Shown here one piece after another: positions 44,950 through 54,081 of a stretch of 64,000 nucleotides of DNA. The notes under the pieces are model-generated. The model was not told where the DNA came from. It saw only the letters and a program-made list of their open reading frames with translations, and searched no databases. Position numbers and translations under genes: made by a program. The DNA comes from JBFAPK01 sp040676675 (GTDB taxonomy: Bacteria > Actinomycetota > Actinomycetes > Mycobacteriales > Micromonosporaceae): contig NZ_JBFAPK010000001.1 in assembly GCF_040676675.1 (NCBI RefSeq), forward strand, positions 1-64,000. The letters run 5' to 3'. The stretch's first letter is position 1; each line of letters starts with the position of its first letter.

Positions 44950-44987
44950 GGCCGGTCGCGCGGACCGGCCGCGCGGGGCGACCGGCC
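44950..44987. terminator. bidirectional terminator between convergent genes
   Basis: GGCCGGTCGC (44950-44959) pairs with GCGACCGGCC (44978-44987), with further pairing inside. It lies in the 82-base gap between the convergent kinase-remnant and response regulator genes. Confidence 0.65.
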
Positions 44988-44998
44988 GTGCCTGGTCG

Positions 44999-45553
44999 TC
45001 AGCTCGGTGAGCCCCAACGGGCCTGCTCCAGCACCTCGACCGCCCGGGCCCGCCCGTCCGGGTCGTCCGAGCGGAGCAGCGTCGTGGCCTCGTCGACCGC
45101 CTCGGAGAGCACCCGCCAGCGGGCCTCGCGCTCGCGTACCGCCTCGGACTGGGCGCTGAGCTGGCGGGTCTTGGTCCAGAGTTCGACGAAGACGGAGACC
45201 TTGGCGCGCAGTACCCACGGGTCGAACGGCTTGGTGAGGTAGTCCACCGCACCGACCGCGTACCCGCGCAGGGCGAGCTGGGCGTCCCGGTCCGCGGCGG
45301 TCAGGAAGATGATCGGTACGTGCCGGGTGCGCTCGCGCCGCTTGATGTGGCTGGCCGTCTCGAAGCCGTCCATGTCGGGCATCTGCGCATCGAGCAGGAT
45401 GACCGCGAAATCGTCCACCAGCAGCTGCTTGAGGGCCGCCTCGCCGCTCTCGACCGCCACCGAGCGGACCGGCAGGCCCTGCAGGATCGCCTCCAGCGCC
45501 AGGAGGTTCTCGCGCCGGTCGTCGACCAGCAGGGCCTTCGCCACCTCGCTCAC
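44999..45553 (-). CDS. response regulator (REC plus helical C-terminus)
   Basis: 184 residues from a GTG. Residues 1-125 form a receiver domain with phospho-acceptor Asp55 (VILLDAQMPDMDG), acidic pocket LLVDDRREN, Thr in FLTAADRDAQ and KPFDP. The last 55 residues are a charged helix (ELWTKTRQLSAQSEAVREREARWRVLSEAVDEA) and not a DNA-binding domain. It is 55 bases downstream of the poly-HAMP hybrid kinase on the same strand and is its probable partner. Confidence 0.92.
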   Translation of the reverse strand: MSEVAKALLVDDRRENLLALEAILQGLPVRSVAVESGEAALKQLLVDDFAVILLDAQMPDMDGFETASHIKRRERTRHVPIIFLTAADRDAQLALRGYAVGAVDYLTKPFDPWVLRAKVSVFVELWTKTRQLSAQSEAVREREARWRVLSEAVDEATTLLRSDDPDGRARAVEVLEQARWGSPS

Positions 45554-45608
45554 AGCCGCTCCCCCGTCCGCCCGGTCATGCCAGCGCCCCTTCCCGTCCG
45601 GTCGTCCG

Positions 45609-48600
45609 TCACTCGGTGATCTCCCGTCCGGTGCCGTTGACCCAGGCGGCCATCAGCTCGATCAGCTCGTCCAGGTCCACCGGCTTGGTGATGTAGTCGC
45701 TCGCCCCGGCCGCCACCGCCGCGTCCCGGTCCCCCGGCATCGCCTTGGCGGTCAGGAAGACCACCGGCAGGTCGGCGAAGCGATGGTTACGGCGAATCGC
45801 CCGAGTCGTCTCGTACCCGTCCTGATCGGGCATCATCGCATCCATCAGTACGATGTCGACCTCCGGGTGCTCGGCGAGGAGCCGTACGCCGTCCGAGCCG
45901 TTGTCCGAGTAGAGCACCGTCATGCCGTGCAGCTCCAGGGCGCTGGTCAGCGCGAAGACGTTCCGCACGTCGTCGTCGATGATCAGCACCGTGGCACCGT
46001 CGAGCTGCCGCATGGCCGGCGTGTTCCGTACCTCGGTCTCCGGCTCGGTCGGCAGCAGCAGCGGCGGCAGGCCGCCCCGGGCCGGCGACGCCGGTACCGG
46101 CAGCGGCGCCGCCACCGGGGCCGACCCGAGCACGTCCGGCACGTACAGGGTGAAGGTGGAGCCCTGCCCCGGCGCGGACGAGACGCTGATCGTGCCCCCG
46201 ATCAGCCGGGCGAGGTCCCGGGAGATCGACAGACCCAGCCCCGTACCGCCGTAGCGCCGGCTGGTCGTGCCGTCGGCCTGCTGGAATGCCTCGAAGATCA
46301 GCGACAGCTTGTCGTCCGAGATCCCGATCCCGGTGTCGATCACCGTGAACGCCACCACCTGCCGGGCCGTCGCCAGCGCCGGCACGTCGAAGTACGCGTT
46401 CTCCGGCGCCGGCGCGATCCGCAGCGTCACCGCCCCGTTGTCGGTGAACTTCACCGCGTTCGAGAGCAGGTTGCGCAGGATCTGCTGGAGCCGCTGCGCG
46501 TCGGTGACCAGCGTCTCGGGCAGCTCCCGGGAGATGCGTACCTGGAAGTCCAGCCCCTTCTCCTCGGCCTGCGGCGCGAACGCCTGCTCGACGTAGCCGC
46601 GGATCTCGGTGAACCGCACCTCGGTCGGCTCGACGTCCATCCGACCCGCCTCGATCTTGGCGAGGTCGAGGATGTCGTCGATCAGCCGGAGCAGGTCCGA
46701 CCCGGCGCTGTGGATCGTCTTGGCGAACTCGATCTGCTTCTCGGTCAGGTTCTCCTCGGAGTTGTCGGCGAGCAGCCGGGCCAGCAGCAGCAGCGAGTTC
46801 AGCGGCGTACGCAGCTCGTGGCTCATGTTCGCCAGGAACTCCGACTTGTACGCCGAGGCCCGGGCGAGCTGCTGCGCCTTCTCCTCCAGCCCGATCCGGG
46901 CCATCTCGATCTCGCGGTTCTTGGTCTCGATGTTGCCCTTCTGCTCCGAGAGCAGCTGCGCCTTGTCCTCCAGTTCGGCGTTGGTGCGCTGGAGTTCGGC
47001 GGACTGTTCCTGGAGTTCGTGCGCGAGCCGCTGGGACTGGGCCAGCAGCTCCTCGGTACGCCGGTTGGCCTGGATGGTGTTGACCGCGATGCCGATGGTG
47101 GCGACCAGCCGCTCCAGGAAGGCCAGGTGCAGTTCGGAGAAGGCGGCCACGCTGGCGAACTCGATCACGCCGAGCAGCTCGCCCTCGAAGAGCACCGGCA
47201 GCACGACCAGGTCGGCCGGGGGTGTCTCGGCGAGTCCGGAGCGGAGCGTGAGCTTGTTGCCGCTGGGGGCGCTGACCCGAATGGTGCGCCGGGAGAGCGC
47301 GGCCTGCCCGACCAGCCCCTCGCCGGGGCCGAACGTGACGTCGTGGTGCCGGGCCACGTAGCCGTACGAGGCGGTCAGCCGCAGCCGCAGCACCGCCTCC
47401 TCCCGGTCGGCCAGGAAGAACGCGCCGAGCTGCGCGTCGACCAGCGGGGTGACCTCCATCATGATCATGCGGCAGACCTCGCCGAGGTCCCGCTGGCCCT
47501 GCAACAGACCGCTGATCCGGGCCAGGTTGGAGTCGAGCCAGCCCTGCTCGGCGTTCTTCTTGGTGGTCTCCCGCAGGGTCACGATCATCTGGTTGATGTT
47601 GTCCTTCAGCTCCGCGACCTCGCCCTGCGCTTGGACGGTGATCCGCTGGGTGAGATCGCCGCGGGTCACCGAGGTGCTGACCCGCGCGATCGCGCGGAGC
47701 TGGGTGGTCAGCGTGGAGGCGAGCTGGTTCACGTTCTCGGTGAGGTCGCGCCAGGTGCCGGAGACCCCGACCACCTGCGCCTGACCGCCCAGCTTCCCCT
47801 CGATGCCCACCTCGCGGCCGACCCGGGTCACCTCGTCGGCGAAGGACGAGAGCTGGTCGACCATCGTGTTGATGGTGTTCTTGAGCTCCAGGATCTCGCC
47901 CTGCGCGTCCACCGTGATCTTCTGGCCGAGGTCGCCCCGGGCCACGGCCGTGGTCACCGAGGCGATGTTCCGCACCTGCGAGGTCAGGTTCGACGCCATC
48001 GAGTTCACGTTGTCGGTCAGGTCCCGCCAGGTGCCCGAGACGCCCTTCACCTGCGCCTGACCGCCCAGCTTCCCCTCGGTACCGACCTCGCGCGCCACCC
48101 GCGTGACCTCGTCGGCGAACGACGACAGCTGGTCCACCATCGTGTTCACCGTCGACTTCAACTCCAGGATCTCGCCCTGCGCGTCAACGGTGATCTTCTG
48201 CGACAGGTCGCCCTTCGCGACCGCGGTCGATACCTGGGCGATGTTACGTACCTGGGCGGTGAGGTTCGACGCCATCGAGTTCACGTTGTCGGTCAGGTCC
48301 CGCCAGGTACCGGCGACGCCGCGCACCTGGGCCTGACCGCCCAGCTTGCCCTCGGTACCGACCTCGCGCGCCACCCGCGTGACCTCGTCGGCGAACGACG
48401 ACAGCTGGTCCACCATCGTGTTCACCGTCGACTTCAACTCCAGGATCTCGCCCCGGGCGTCGACCGTGATCTTCTGCGACAGATCGCCCTTCGCGACCGC
48501 CGTGGTCACGGACGCGATGTTCCGCACCTGCGAGGTCAGGTTCGACGCCATCGAGTTCACGTTGTCGGTCAGGTCCCGCCAGGTACCGGAGACCCCCTTC

Positions 48601-49979
48601 ACCTGCGCCTGACCGCCCAGCTTCCCCTCGGTACCGACCTCGCGCGCCACCCGCGTGACCTCGTCGGCGAACGACGACAGCTGGTCCACCATCGTGTTGA
48701 CGGTCTGCTTCAGCTCCAGGATCTCGCCCTGCGCGTCGACCGTGATCTTCTGGCTCAGGTCGCCCTTCGCGACGGCGGTGGAGACCTGCGAGATGTTCCG
48801 CACCTGCGAGGTGAGGTTGCCGGCGAGCTGGTTCACGTTCTCGGTGAGGTCCCGCCAGGTGCCCGAGACGCCGCGTACCTGCGCCTGACCGCCCAGCTTC
48901 CCCTCGATGCCCACCTCGCGGGCCACCCGGGTCACCTCGTCGGCGAACGACGACAGCTGGTCCACCATCGTGTTGACGGTGTCCTTCAGCTCCAGGATCT
49001 CGCCCTGCGCGGCCACGGTGATCTTCTGGCTCAGGTCGCCCCGGGCCACCGCGGTCGAGACCTGGGCGATGTTGCGCACCTGGGCGGTCAGGTTCGACGC
49101 CATCGAGTTGACGCTGTCGGTGAGGTCCTTCCAGGTGCCCGCGACGTTCGGCACCTCGGCCTGGCCGCCGAGCTTCCCCTCGGTACCGACCTCGCGGGCG
49201 ACCCGGGTCACCTGCTCGGCGAAGAGCCGCAGGGTGTCGGTGAGCGAGTTGATCGTGTGCGCCAGCTCGGCCACCTCGCCCTTGGCGGAGACCGTGATCT
49301 TCTGGCTCAGGTCGCCGCGCGCCATCGCGGTACAGACCTGTGAGATGGACCGCACCTGGTACGTCAGGTTCGAGGCCATCGTGTTCACCGAGTCGGTGAG
49401 GTCCTTCCAGGTGCCGGCGACGCCCCGTACGTCGGCCTGGCCGCCCAGTTCGCCCTCGGTGCCCACCTCGCGGGCGACCCGGGTCACCTCGTTCGAGAAG
49501 GACGAGAGCTGGTCCACCATCGTGTTGACCGTGCGGCCGATGCGCAGGTACTCACCGCGCAGCGGCCGGCCGTCGATCTCCAGGGCCATGTGCTGGGACA
49601 GGTCGCCGTTGGCGACGGCCACGATGACCCGGCCGATCTCGGTGGTCGGCCGCCCCAGGTCGTCGACGAGCGAGTTGATCGCCCGGTGCCCCTCGACCCA
49701 GGCGCCGTCCAGCCCCTCCTCGTCGAGCCGCTCGGTCAGCCGACCGTCCCGGCCGACGATCCGGCTGATCCGCCGTACGTCCAGGTGTTGGCGCTCCAGC
49801 AGCGCCACCACGTCGTTGAAGGCGTCGGCGACCTCCGAGGCCGCCCCGGAGCGCCGGGGTAGTCGTACCTTGAACTCGCCTCGGCGCACCCGTCGGAGGG
49901 CGTCAGCGAGTTCGCCGAGCAGGATCGCGTCGTCTGAGGCGGTTTGTTCCGCGGCAGGCAGTTGGTTCGCCGTGGTCAT
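45609..49979 (-). CDS. soluble poly-HAMP hybrid histidine kinase
   Basis: 1456 residues with no membrane helix or signal peptide. Residues 30-800 are an array of HAMP units, with eight copies of a GDLSQKITV-type motif at 92-residue spacing. A GAF domain (about 825-985) and coiled coil follow. HisKA has the phospho-His in SHELRTPLNS (about residue 1050), HATPase lies at about 1160-1285, and the C-terminal receiver has VLMDAMMPDQDG (about 1330-1450). The 92-residue HAMP repeat plan, with a cytoplasmic location, mirrors fungal group III (Nik1/Os-1) osmosensing kinases. It may sense osmotic or envelope stress through HAMP conformational relay. It is divergent from the PP2C gene. Confidence 0.93.
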   Translation of the reverse strand: MTTANQLPAAEQTASDDAILLGELADALRRVRRGEFKVRLPRRSGAASEVADAFNDVVALLERQHLDVRRISRIVGRDGRLTERLDEEGLDGAWVEGHRAINSLVDDLGRPTTEIGRVIVAVANGDLSQHMALEIDGRPLRGEYLRIGRTVNTMVDQLSSFSNEVTRVAREVGTEGELGGQADVRGVAGTWKDLTDSVNTMASNLTYQVRSISQVCTAMARGDLSQKITVSAKGEVAELAHTINSLTDTLRLFAEQVTRVAREVGTEGKLGGQAEVPNVAGTWKDLTDSVNSMASNLTAQVRNIAQVSTAVARGDLSQKITVAAQGEILELKDTVNTMVDQLSSFADEVTRVAREVGIEGKLGGQAQVRGVSGTWRDLTENVNQLAGNLTSQVRNISQVSTAVAKGDLSQKITVDAQGEILELKQTVNTMVDQLSSFADEVTRVAREVGTEGKLGGQAQVKGVSGTWRDLTDNVNSMASNLTSQVRNIASVTTAVAKGDLSQKITVDARGEILELKSTVNTMVDQLSSFADEVTRVAREVGTEGKLGGQAQVRGVAGTWRDLTDNVNSMASNLTAQVRNIAQVSTAVAKGDLSQKITVDAQGEILELKSTVNTMVDQLSSFADEVTRVAREVGTEGKLGGQAQVKGVSGTWRDLTDNVNSMASNLTSQVRNIASVTTAVARGDLGQKITVDAQGEILELKNTINTMVDQLSSFADEVTRVGREVGIEGKLGGQAQVVGVSGTWRDLTENVNQLASTLTTQLRAIARVSTSVTRGDLTQRITVQAQGEVAELKDNINQMIVTLRETTKKNAEQGWLDSNLARISGLLQGQRDLGEVCRMIMMEVTPLVDAQLGAFFLADREEAVLRLRLTASYGYVARHHDVTFGPGEGLVGQAALSRRTIRVSAPSGNKLTLRSGLAETPPADLVVLPVLFEGELLGVIEFASVAAFSELHLAFLERLVATIGIAVNTIQANRRTEELLAQSQRLAHELQEQSAELQRTNAELEDKAQLLSEQKGNIETKNREIEMARIGLEEKAQQLARASAYKSEFLANMSHELRTPLNSLLLLARLLADNSEENLTEKQIEFAKTIHSAGSDLLRLIDDILDLAKIEAGRMDVEPTEVRFTEIRGYVEQAFAPQAEEKGLDFQVRISRELPETLVTDAQRLQQILRNLLSNAVKFTDNGAVTLRIAPAPENAYFDVPALATARQVVAFTVIDTGIGISDDKLSLIFEAFQQADGTTSRRYGGTGLGLSISRDLARLIGGTISVSSAPGQGSTFTLYVPDVLGSAPVAAPLPVPASPARGGLPPLLLPTEPETEVRNTPAMRQLDGATVLIIDDDVRNVFALTSALELHGMTVLYSDNGSDGVRLLAEHPEVDIVLMDAMMPDQDGYETTRAIRRNHRFADLPVVFLTAKAMPGDRDAAVAAGASDYITKPVDLDELIELMAAWVNGTGREITE
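47640..49590 (-). repeat. 276-bp in-frame tandem repeat array (HAMP coding)
   Basis: Seven to eight units of 276 bp (92 codons) within the kinase gene. Near-identical landmarks recur at 48001, 48277 and 48553, exactly 276 apart. The central three units are the most alike, which suggests recent homogenisation or unequal exchange. Short-read assembly of this block could have collapsed or expanded copies. Confidence 0.85.
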
Positions 49980-50231
49980 CGTTCCTCGCTTGCTCGGGGA
50001 GGTAGCACGTCGCGCCGACCCGCGCGCCGGCCGGCATTCCCATCATTGTGCCTTCACCCGGCCGAATCGACCCCCGCGCTGAGCTGGGTATCGGGCATCG
50101 GGTCGAGAACCACCCGACCGGGCCCACCGGAGCCGAGCCGGACTGGCGGGCACCCGCCGCCACGGTACGGCCGGCGACGCGGTCGGCTGGCCGGCTTGGA
50201 ACAATGGTCCGCTGCGTGGAGGATACGAAGC

Positions 50232-52286
50232 GTGTCAGCGGAGGCGGGGCCCGTGCCGAACAGCAGCGGGACAGAGGGACATGTCCGCCGGGTACGGCTT
50301 CCCGCCGACCGGCGCACGCCCGCGGCGGCCCGGGCGGTGGTCCGGTCGGTGCTGGCCGAGGCCCACCTGGACGAGCTGCTCAACGAGGCGCTCCTGCTCA
50401 CCACCGAACTCTCCACCAACGCGGTCGAGCACGCTCGTACCGAACTCGACATCGAGGTCGTCGCGGACGAGGCGGGGCTGACCGTCACGGTCTCGGACTT
50501 CGCGGCCGGGCGTATCGACGACGTCGCCGCCCGCCCGCGCAACGACCTCACCGACATCTCCCAGGTGGCCGAGCGGGGTCGGGGCCTGCTGCTGGTGGAC
50601 CACTTCGCCAGCCGCTGGGGCACCACCCACCAGCCCACCGGCAAGGGGGTCTGGTTCCGGCTCGACCGAAAGAGCAGTCTGCCGCCCACCCCGCCGAGCG
50701 AGAACCGTGGGCAGCCGGCACCCGCCGGGGACCTGCCCAGCGCCGGGGCGCTCAACGCGCTGATGCACGCGGCGCCCGACCCGTACGCCGACGATCCGCT
50801 GCCCGACTTCGCCGGCAACCTGCTCGCCCGGGTCGCCGAGCTGCTGGGCGCGGCCGGCGGGGCGGTACGCCTCGACCGGGGCGACGGCAACGGCGCGCAG
50901 CTGCTGGCCCGGTACGGTCGCCAGCCCCGCCCCGGCGACGACCTGCTCCGGGTGCCGCTGACCGTGCACCGCCCGTACGTGGGCGAGCTGGAGCTGGACG
51001 CGGCACCGTCCGGGTACGCCCAGCCGCTGGCGGAGCTGATGGCCGAGCGGCTCTCGCTGCACCTGGAGAACGACCGGCTGCGCCGGGTCGACGTACGCCG
51101 GCAGACCTGGCTGACGTTCCTGGCCGAGGCGAGCGAGCTGCTCGCCCAGTCCCTCGACGTCGAGCTGACGATGGCGCTGATCCCGCAGCTCGTGGTGCCC
51201 CGGCTCGGGCAGTGGTGCGCGGTGCACATCACCGACGAGTGGGGCCGGTTGAAGCTCGCGGCGGCCACCCACGCGGACGAGTCGATGCTGCCGGAGCTGC
51301 ACAAGGTGCTGGAGGAGAGCGGGCCCGAGGCGGTGCTGACGCGGCTGCGCGAGGCGTCCCGTACCGGCTCGCAGGTGCCGATCGTCGGTCAGATGGACGG
51401 CATCGCCGTACCGCTGGTCGCGCGCGGGCAGCGGCTCGGCACGCTCGCGGTCGGCCGCCACCTGAGGCACCGGCACGACCCGGACGAGATCGCGGTGCTG
51501 GAGGACGTGGCCCGGCGGGCGGCGCTGGCGATCGAGAACGCCCGCATCCACGCCGAGCGCCGGCGGGTCGCGCACACGCTGCAACAGTCGCTGCTGCCGC
51601 CGGTGCTGCCGGTGGTGGACGGCATCGGCTTCGCCGCCGAGTACGTGCCGACCGGCGACGACGCCGAGGTGGGCGGGGACTTCTACGACGTGGTGCCGCT
51701 GCCCGACGGCCGCTGGCTGGTGGTGGTCGGCGACGTTTCGGGCAAGGGCGTGCAGGCCGCCGCGGTGACCGGGCTGGTCCGGGACGTGATCCGGGTGCTG
51801 GTCGGCGACGGCAAGCCGCTGCCGGAGGCGCTGGCCCGGCTCAACGCCACGCTGGTCGAGCGGGGCGGTGGCCGGTACTGCACGCTCGCGCTGGCCGCGG
51901 TGGCGCCGGGCCCGGACGGTCGGCTCGACGTCGAGCTGCACCTCGCCGGCCACGACCGCCCGGTCCTGGTCCGCGGCGACGGCCGGGCCTCGTTCGTCGG
52001 TACCGGCGGCACGGCGCTGGGCCTGCTCGACTCGATCACCTCGCCCGCGTCGGACGTGCCGCTCGGCCCCGGCGACGCGCTGATCTTCTATACGGACGGG
52101 GTCACCGAGCGGCGGCGCGGCCGGGAGCTGTTCGGCACGGCCCGGCTGCGCGACGCGGCGGCGCCGCTGGCCGGCTACTCGGCCGACGTGATGGCCGCCC
52201 GGCTGCGGTCGACCGCGATCAACTTCTCGGTCGAGTCGCCCCGGGACGACATCGCCATCCTGGTCCTCCGCAACGACCACGGCTGA
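50232..52286 (+). CDS. RsbW-like/GAF/PP2C (SpoIIE-type) switching phosphatase
   Basis: About 684 residues from a GTG, and a GTG at 50253 with GGAGG upstream is an alternative. Residues 20-150 form an HATPase_c domain of the RsbW kind (TTELSTNAVEHARTELDIEV, GRGLLLVDHFASRWG). A GAF domain lies at about 280-425. The PP2C/SpoIIE phosphatase follows (TLQQSLLPPVLP, VGGDFYDVVPL, VGDVSGKG, FYTDGVTERRRG). Kinase and phosphatase halves on one chain suggest it both phosphorylates and dephosphorylates STAS antagonists to control a sigma factor. It is divergent from the poly-HAMP kinase with a shared promoter gap of about 250 bases. Confidence 0.9.
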   Translation: MSAEAGPVPNSSGTEGHVRRVRLPADRRTPAAARAVVRSVLAEAHLDELLNEALLLTTELSTNAVEHARTELDIEVVADEAGLTVTVSDFAAGRIDDVAARPRNDLTDISQVAERGRGLLLVDHFASRWGTTHQPTGKGVWFRLDRKSSLPPTPPSENRGQPAPAGDLPSAGALNALMHAAPDPYADDPLPDFAGNLLARVAELLGAAGGAVRLDRGDGNGAQLLARYGRQPRPGDDLLRVPLTVHRPYVGELELDAAPSGYAQPLAELMAERLSLHLENDRLRRVDVRRQTWLTFLAEASELLAQSLDVELTMALIPQLVVPRLGQWCAVHITDEWGRLKLAAATHADESMLPELHKVLEESGPEAVLTRLREASRTGSQVPIVGQMDGIAVPLVARGQRLGTLAVGRHLRHRHDPDEIAVLEDVARRAALAIENARIHAERRRVAHTLQQSLLPPVLPVVDGIGFAAEYVPTGDDAEVGGDFYDVVPLPDGRWLVVVGDVSGKGVQAAAVTGLVRDVIRVLVGDGKPLPEALARLNATLVERGGGRYCTLALAAVAPGPDGRLDVELHLAGHDRPVLVRGDGRASFVGTGGTALGLLDSITSPASDVPLGPGDALIFYTDGVTERRRGRELFGTARLRDAAAPLAGYSADVMAARLRSTAINFSVESPRDDIAILVLRNDHG

Positions 52287-52303
52287 CCCGCCCCCGCCGT
52301 CCG

Positions 52304-52385
52304 CCCCGTCGATCATGGACTTGTGGTCGGCAAAATAGCCCAGTTCGCCCCAATTGCCCCCGCCACAACTCCATGATCGACGGGG
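52304..52385. repeat. palindromic intergenic element, type B copy 2
   Basis: The arms 52304-52326 and 52363-52385 are complementary over 23 bp with one mismatch, starting CCCCGTCGATCATGGAC. The loop is AT-richer than its surroundings (GGCAAAATAG). It lies in the convergent gap between the PP2C gene and the HxlR gene, 18 bases from each stop. Confidence 0.92.
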
Positions 52386-52402
52386 GCTGGCGGGGCAGGG
52401 GC

Positions 52403-52747
52403 TTAGTCGCGCAGGTGGGTGTCGGCCCAGCGGGCGAGTTGGTCGAGCGCCGGTAGCAGCTCCCGCCCGCCCCGGGTCAGCTCGTACGTCACGCCGACCG
52501 GCGGGCCGGATTCGACCGTACGGGCGACAAGTCCCTTTTCGGCCAGTTCGGCGAGCCGATCGGCGAGCACCGAGTCACTGACCCCGTCGACCGCGCGCGA
52601 GATCTCGCGGAAGCCGATGGGGCCGTGCCGCAGCACCTCCAGGATCGAGCCGCTCCAGCGCTTGCCGAGCAGCGTGAACGCGCTGACGAGCGCGGGCTCG
52701 GCGCGTACGCACGTCTCCGGGTCGGGCCGCGCAGTGGTGGTAGTCAC
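52403..52747 (-). CDS. HxlR family transcriptional regulator
   Basis: 114 residues from a GTG. It is a compact winged helix of the HxlR/DUF24 type: LLGKRWSGSILEVLRHGPIGFREISRAVDGVSDSVLADRLAELAEKGLVARTV then YELTRGGRELLPAL. Cys13 in the N-terminal arm (ETCVRAEP) sits where many HxlR proteins carry a redox- or electrophile-sensing cysteine. It is divergent from an NADH-dehydrogenase-like flavoprotein gene, with a perfect inverted repeat between them, the usual arrangement for a repressor and its target. Confidence 0.93.
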   Translation of the reverse strand: MTTTTARPDPETCVRAEPALVSAFTLLGKRWSGSILEVLRHGPIGFREISRAVDGVSDSVLADRLAELAEKGLVARTVESGPPVGVTYELTRGGRELLPALDQLARWADTHLRD

Positions 52748-52753
52748 GCTCTC

Positions 52754-52781
52754 ATGCTAGCTCGGGAATTGCCGCTAGCAT
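52754..52781. promoter_or_regulatory. HxlR operator candidate
   Basis: ATGCTAGC, 12 bases, GCTAGCAT: a perfect 8-bp inverted repeat seven bases upstream of the HxlR GTG and about 75 bases upstream of the flavoprotein start. It is well placed for autoregulation and control of the divergent gene. Confidence 0.7.
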
Positions 52782-52854
52782 TCTCGAAGTTGCTACGGTC
52801 GACCGTGCTGCACGCGAACTAGTAGTCGCAGCCAGACTGAAACTGGAGAGCTTG

Positions 52855-53958
52855 ATGAGTGAGAGCACCGGCACCCGGCCGTCCGTGGTGGTCCTCGGCG
52901 GCGGCTACGGCGGCATCTACGCCGCCAAGGGGCTGGACCAGGTCGCCGACGTGACCCTGGTCGACCCGTCCGAGGCGTTCCACCACAACGTCGCCTCGCT
53001 GCGCGCGCTCGTACAGCCCGAGTGGCTGGAGCGGATCTTCTTCCCGTACAGCCAGCTCCTGCGCCACGGGCGCTTCCTGCGCGACCGGGCCGTGGCGGTC
53101 GACGGCCGGCGGATCACGCTCGCCTCGGGCGAGCAGCTGGAGCCCGACTACCTGGTCCTGGCCACGGGCTCGTCGTACCCGTTCCCGCACAAGAGCGACG
53201 AGCCGGAAACGGCGACGGCCCGGGCCAAGTTCCGCGCCAACCACGACGAGCTGCGCGGCGCCGGGCACGTCCTGCTGATCGGCGCCGGACCGGCCGGACT
53301 GGAGCTGAGCGGCGAGATCAAGGCCGCGTTCCCGGAGAAGCGGGTCACCCTGGTCGACGTCAACCCGGACATCCTCTCCGGCCCGTACGAGCAGGAGCTG
53401 CGCGACGAGCTGCGCCGGCAGCTCGACAAGCTCGGCGTCGAGCTGGTCCTCGGCAGCCCGATCCACGCCCTGCCCGAGGTGCCGCCGGGCGTCGCCGCCC
53501 CGGTCAGCATCACCACCGAGGCCGGCGACACGATCACCGCCGACATCTGGTTCCGCTGCTACGGGGTGAGCCTCCAGACCGGCTACCTGCGCGGCTCGCT
53601 CGCCCAGGCCCGGGACGAGCACGGCTACCTGCGGGTGGACGAGTTCCTGCGGGTGGACGGCGCGGAGCGGGTCTACGCGATCGGCGACATCTCGAACGCC
53701 GACCGCAACATGGCCGGCTGGGCCGGCGCGCAGGGCCAGCTGGTCGCCGCGAACCTCGCCGCCGAGATCACCGGCGAGGGCGAGCGCAAGGCGTACGAGC
53801 CGGGCCCGATCGCGATCATCCTGCCGCTCGGTCCGGAGGGCGGGGCCGGCCAGTTCCCGACCGGTGTCGTGGGGCCCGAGCAGGCCGCCGCGATCAAGGG
53901 CCGCGACATGCTGCTCGACAAGTTCGGCGAGCTGTTCGACGTACCGGCCGCCGCCTGA
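52855..53958 (+). CDS. FAD-dependent NDH-2/AIF-like oxidoreductase
   Basis: 367 residues. GGAGAG lies four bases before the ATG. The FAD-binding VVLGGGYGGIYAAKGL is at residues 10-25, the second nucleotide-binding loop LLIGAGPAGLELSGEI at about 140-155, and the FAD motif VYAIGDISN at about 275. This fits the type II NADH dehydrogenase / ferroptosis-suppressor-like group that passes electrons from NAD(P)H to quinones or other acceptors. No membrane anchor helix is visible. The HxlR partner implies induction by quinone-like or electrophilic stress, which is inference. Confidence 0.87.
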   Translation: MSESTGTRPSVVVLGGGYGGIYAAKGLDQVADVTLVDPSEAFHHNVASLRALVQPEWLERIFFPYSQLLRHGRFLRDRAVAVDGRRITLASGEQLEPDYLVLATGSSYPFPHKSDEPETATARAKFRANHDELRGAGHVLLIGAGPAGLELSGEIKAAFPEKRVTLVDVNPDILSGPYEQELRDELRRQLDKLGVELVLGSPIHALPEVPPGVAAPVSITTEAGDTITADIWFRCYGVSLQTGYLRGSLAQARDEHGYLRVDEFLRVDGAERVYAIGDISNADRNMAGWAGAQGQLVAANLAAEITGEGERKAYEPGPIAIILPLGPEGGAGQFPTGVVGPEQAAAIKGRDMLLDKFGELFDVPAAA

Positions 53959-53990
53959 GCCGTCCTCCAGGGGCCAGCAGAAATAGAAAA

Positions 53991-54011
53991 GGGGAGTGAG
54001 TAACACTCCCC
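53991..54011 (+). terminator. terminator after the flavoprotein gene
   Basis: GGGGAGTG, loop AGTAA, CACTCCCC, 32 bases past the stop and followed by a CTCTTAA stretch. The stem is perfect. Confidence 0.8.
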
Positions 54012-54034
54012 GCCACTCTTAACGTATAGCGCAC

Positions 54035-54059
54035 CCCGGGTCTTGCGGCAAGACCCGGG
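54035..54059. promoter_or_regulatory. rifamycin-associated element (RAE) upstream of helR
   Basis: A perfect 12-bp inverted repeat around a single G. The central 19 bases (54038-54056) read GGGTCTTGCGGCAAGACCC. The published actinomycete RAE is a 19-bp inverted repeat with the same CTTGC-G-GCAAG core and G/C flanks. The element lies about 100 bases upstream of the helR start, as expected for rifamycin-induced resistance genes. Confidence 0.88.
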
Positions 54060-54081
54060 TCGTGCCGCACAATCGTCGGCC

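Noticed and set aside
47640..49590. 276-bp repeats as insertion sequence or CRISPR
   Set aside because: The repeats are in frame, encode HAMP units and have no spacers or terminal inverted repeats.
54035..54059. Reading the RAE palindrome as the terminator of the flavoprotein gene
   Set aside because: A separate good terminator lies at 53991-54011, and the 25-base repeat has a one-base centre and an RAE-type core, which fits a protein or promoter site better.
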